Origin: Clostridiales bacterium UBA1446
GTDB taxonomy: Bacteria > Bacillota > Clostridia > Oscillospirales > Oscillospiraceae
Reading direction: 5' to 3'
Assembly (NCBI GenBank): GCA_002329245.1
Contig: DCTG01000101.1
Span: forward strand, 2,221 to 11,824
Length of the DNA stretch: 9,604 nucleotides
A program made the translations under genes and the position numbers. Numbering within the stretch: position 1 is the stretch's first letter; each line of letters starts with the position of its first letter. Of the stretch, positions 8,605 to 9,604 are shown piece by piece. A model generated the notes under the pieces. It had not been told where the DNA came from, made no database searches, and saw only the letters and a program-made list of their open reading frames with translations.

Positions 8605-8801
8605 GTATCCGATGATCCGACGTTCAGCGTATCTCGTAAAGAATGCCATAGTTGCCCTCTATCGAATAGCTATAATGTAAAGTAAATATAGTATACAGAA
8701 ATATTTTAAACAACCGCGCGCAACTGCCTGCGCAAAGTGGAACGAAGAGGAGAAACGGCACATAGCATGAATCAGTCCGCCACAGAAAGGACTGACGCTG
8801 T
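8605..8801. other. Intergenic stretch upstream of the amidase gene
   Basis: No gene is supported here. On the plus strand there is a TATAAT at 8671-8676 without a good -35 at the right distance (TTGCC at 8652 is too close), and TATAGT/TATACA variants at 8687-8697. A promoter for the amidase gene must lie here, possibly one read by a sporulation sigma factor, but I cannot assign it. AGAGGAG (8746-8752) precedes an ATG at 8767 in a different frame from the amidase. Confidence 0.4.
8784..8791 (+). promoter_or_regulatory. Ribosome binding site supporting the TTG start of the amidase gene
   Basis: AGAAAGGA lies 10 nt before TTG 8802. The amidase frame is closed by a TGA at 8793-8795, so no start further upstream is possible without a frameshift. 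Confidence 0.6.
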
Positions 8802-9332
8802 TTGGCTCAACAGACACCCGCCGCCGCAGGGCCGCGGGTTTATCCCTATAACCGGGAGGCCGCGCTGGCCTATGCCCACGAATGGGCTTTCAAACGCAAT
8901 CCCAAATACTACAATTATGAAGCCGCAGGGGGGGACTGCACGAACTATGCCTCCCAATGTCTCTTTGCGGGAACCGGCGTCATGAATTATACGCCGACCT
9001 ACGGCTGGTATTACATCAGTGCAAACAATAAGGCCCCCGCCTGGACGGGTGTGGAGTATTTCCATCGTTTCCTCTTGCGCAAGAAGAAAGACCGCGGACC
9101 CTTCGGCAGGGAAGTACCGATTGCCGAAGTTGTGCCGGGCGACTTCGTCCAGTTCGATTTCGGCGGAGGCTTTTTCGCTCACACCCCGATCATCGTTGCA
9201 GCCGGTTTTCCGCCGGAGCCGGAAAACATCCTTGTCGCGGCGCATTCGATGGATCTTGACTGGGCGCCGCTGACGCGGTGGAATAGCTACAAGCGGCGGC
9301 GCTTTATCCATGTAGAAGGTTACAGGGGCTAG
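8802..9332 (+). CDS. Amidase-domain (Amidase_6-type) small cysteine hydrolase
   Basis: Encodes 176 aa, almost entirely one domain. YPYNREAALAYAHEWAFKRNPKYYNY (14-39) followed by GGDCTNYASQCLFAG (43-57) is the signature of the putative amidase family common in spore-forming Firmicutes; Cys46 is the likely nucleophile. VMNYTPTYGWYYISANNKAPAWTGVEYF (60-87), FAHTPII (125-131) with probable catalytic His127, and AAHSMDLDWAPL (146-157) complete the papain/NlpC-P60-like layout. The substrate is not known; cell-wall peptides are the usual guess. No signal peptide or membrane segment is seen, so it would be cytoplasmic, or in the mother cell or spore if expressed in sporulation. The start is TTG with a fair RBS. 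An in-frame stop nine bases upstream rules out a longer form, which the family does not need. It has its own terminator. Confidence 0.88.
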   Translation: MAQQTPAAAGPRVYPYNREAALAYAHEWAFKRNPKYYNYEAAGGDCTNYASQCLFAGTGVMNYTPTYGWYYISANNKAPAWTGVEYFHRFLLRKKKDRGPFGREVPIAEVVPGDFVQFDFGGGFFAHTPIIVAAGFPPEPENILVAAHSMDLDWAPLTRWNSYKRRRFIHVEGYRG

Positions 9333-9351
9333 TGAAACAATCGGGTAAGCC

Positions 9352-9390
9352 AAAACGCGTACGGTGTCAGAATGCCGTGCGCGTTTTAAT
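9352..9390 (+). terminator. Rho-independent terminator of the amidase gene
   Basis: AAAACGCGTACGG (9352-9364) pairs with CCGTGCGCGTTTT (9375-9387) over 13 bp with one G-U, closing a 10-nt loop and running into T4AATATT. It begins 20 nt after the stop codon. Confidence 0.9.
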
Positions 9391-9406
9391 ATTCTAAAAT
9401 TTTATC

Positions 9407-9435
9407 TTGACAAATGTTGGAGAAACCTGTATATG
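9407..9435 (+). promoter_or_regulatory. Sigma-A promoter of the GntR regulator gene
   Basis: A perfect -35 TTGACA (9407-9412) and a weaker -10 TATATG (9430-9435) are 17 nt apart. Transcription would begin near 9441, exactly where the operator half-sites begin. Confidence 0.8.
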
Positions 9436-9437
9436 TA

Positions 9438-9477
9438 AAGAGTGTATTAATCGATTTAATACACTTAATACACTCTT
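9438..9477. promoter_or_regulatory. YtrA-type GntR operator with three half-sites
   Basis: AGTGTA at 9441-9446 and TACACT at 9460-9465 are separated by 13 nt, matching the AGTGTA-N13-TACACT operator reported for Bacillus subtilis YtrA. A second TACACT follows at 9469-9474. The outer copies form a longer 13-bp inverted repeat (9438-9450 with 9465-9477). The site covers the start of transcription of the regulator's own gene, so autorepression is likely. Confidence 0.85.
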
Positions 9478-9497
9478 GCGAGGAGGTGAACTGCGGC

Positions 9498-9604
9498 ATG
9501 ATTAGCTTGAATTACCGGGACGCTCGGCCTATTTATGAGCAGGTGAAGGACAGTCTGCGCAGTTTGGTGATGACTGGGGCCCTTCAGCCGGGAGATAAGC
9601 TGCT
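9498..9604 (+). CDS. GntR-family (YtrA-type) transcriptional regulator, N-terminal part (runs off the window)
   Basis: Only the first 35 codons are present. MISLNYRDARPIYEQVKDSLRSLVMTGALQPGDKL is the start of a GntR winged helix-turn-helix; PIYEQVKDSLRSLVMTGAL (11-29) and PGDKL (31-35) are its usual landmarks. The very short N-terminus before the helix-turn-helix is typical of the YtrA/YhcF subfamily, which usually lacks a large effector domain and represses a downstream ABC transporter. AGGAGGTGA (9481-9489), an almost ideal Shine-Dalgarno sequence, lies 8 nt before the ATG, implying strong translation once derepressed. The operator just upstream matches the subfamily. A transporter operon downstream is expected but outside the window. 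Confidence 0.93.
   Translation, partial: MISLNYRDARPIYEQVKDSLRSLVMTGALQPGDKL

Noticed and set aside
8772..9353. 193-codon minus-strand frame
   Set aside because: Antisense shadow of the amidase gene, whose family motifs fix the coding strand.

Overview
The window looks like part of the chromosome of an endospore-forming, motile member of the Clostridia (Firmicutes). The evidence is the end of a YunB-type sporulation gene, strong AGGAGG-type ribosome binding sites, two genes with well-placed TTG starts, a Bacillus/Clostridium-type LexA box (GAAC-N4-GTTC) and a YtrA-type GntR operator. Base composition looks roughly balanced. I cannot name a genus.

Layout: positions 1-387 hold the last 128 codons of yunB. 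It is followed by ligA (NAD-dependent DNA ligase, 437-2410) and its terminator. A methyl-accepting chemotaxis protein with a Cache-type sensor (2555-4510, TTG start) has its own intergenic promoter region, including a near-match to a motility-sigma promoter. An 18-bp perfect inverted repeat at 4556-4595 ends both this gene and the convergent secreted M23 metallopeptidase (4620-5741, minus).

Three more minus-strand genes follow. A Bcr/CflA-like drug exporter of the MFS (5949-7166) has two terminators after it. It also has a consensus promoter and a roughly 120-nt structured leader carrying a 15-bp hairpin and a chain of tiny overlapping ORFs. Upstream of it lies a two-gene cassette: a small conserved-looking 85-aa protein (8000-8257) translationally coupled to a SRAP/HMCES-family abasic-site DNA-protein crosslinking protein (7398-8000). 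A near-consensus promoter (TTGACA-17-TATCAT) with a perfect palindromic LexA box on its start site sits about 260 nt upstream, so the cassette should be SOS-induced. The stretch between promoter and first gene holds no recognisable gene.

On the plus strand, 8802-9332 encodes a small cysteine amidase-domain protein (TTG start) with a terminator. The window ends in the first 35 codons of a YtrA-type GntR repressor (9498 onward). Its promoter is followed by three operator half-sites, suggesting autoregulation.

The most interesting parts are the SOS-controlled SRAP cassette with its long leader and uncharacterised small partner, the possible attenuation leader of the exporter, and the three-half-site GntR operator.
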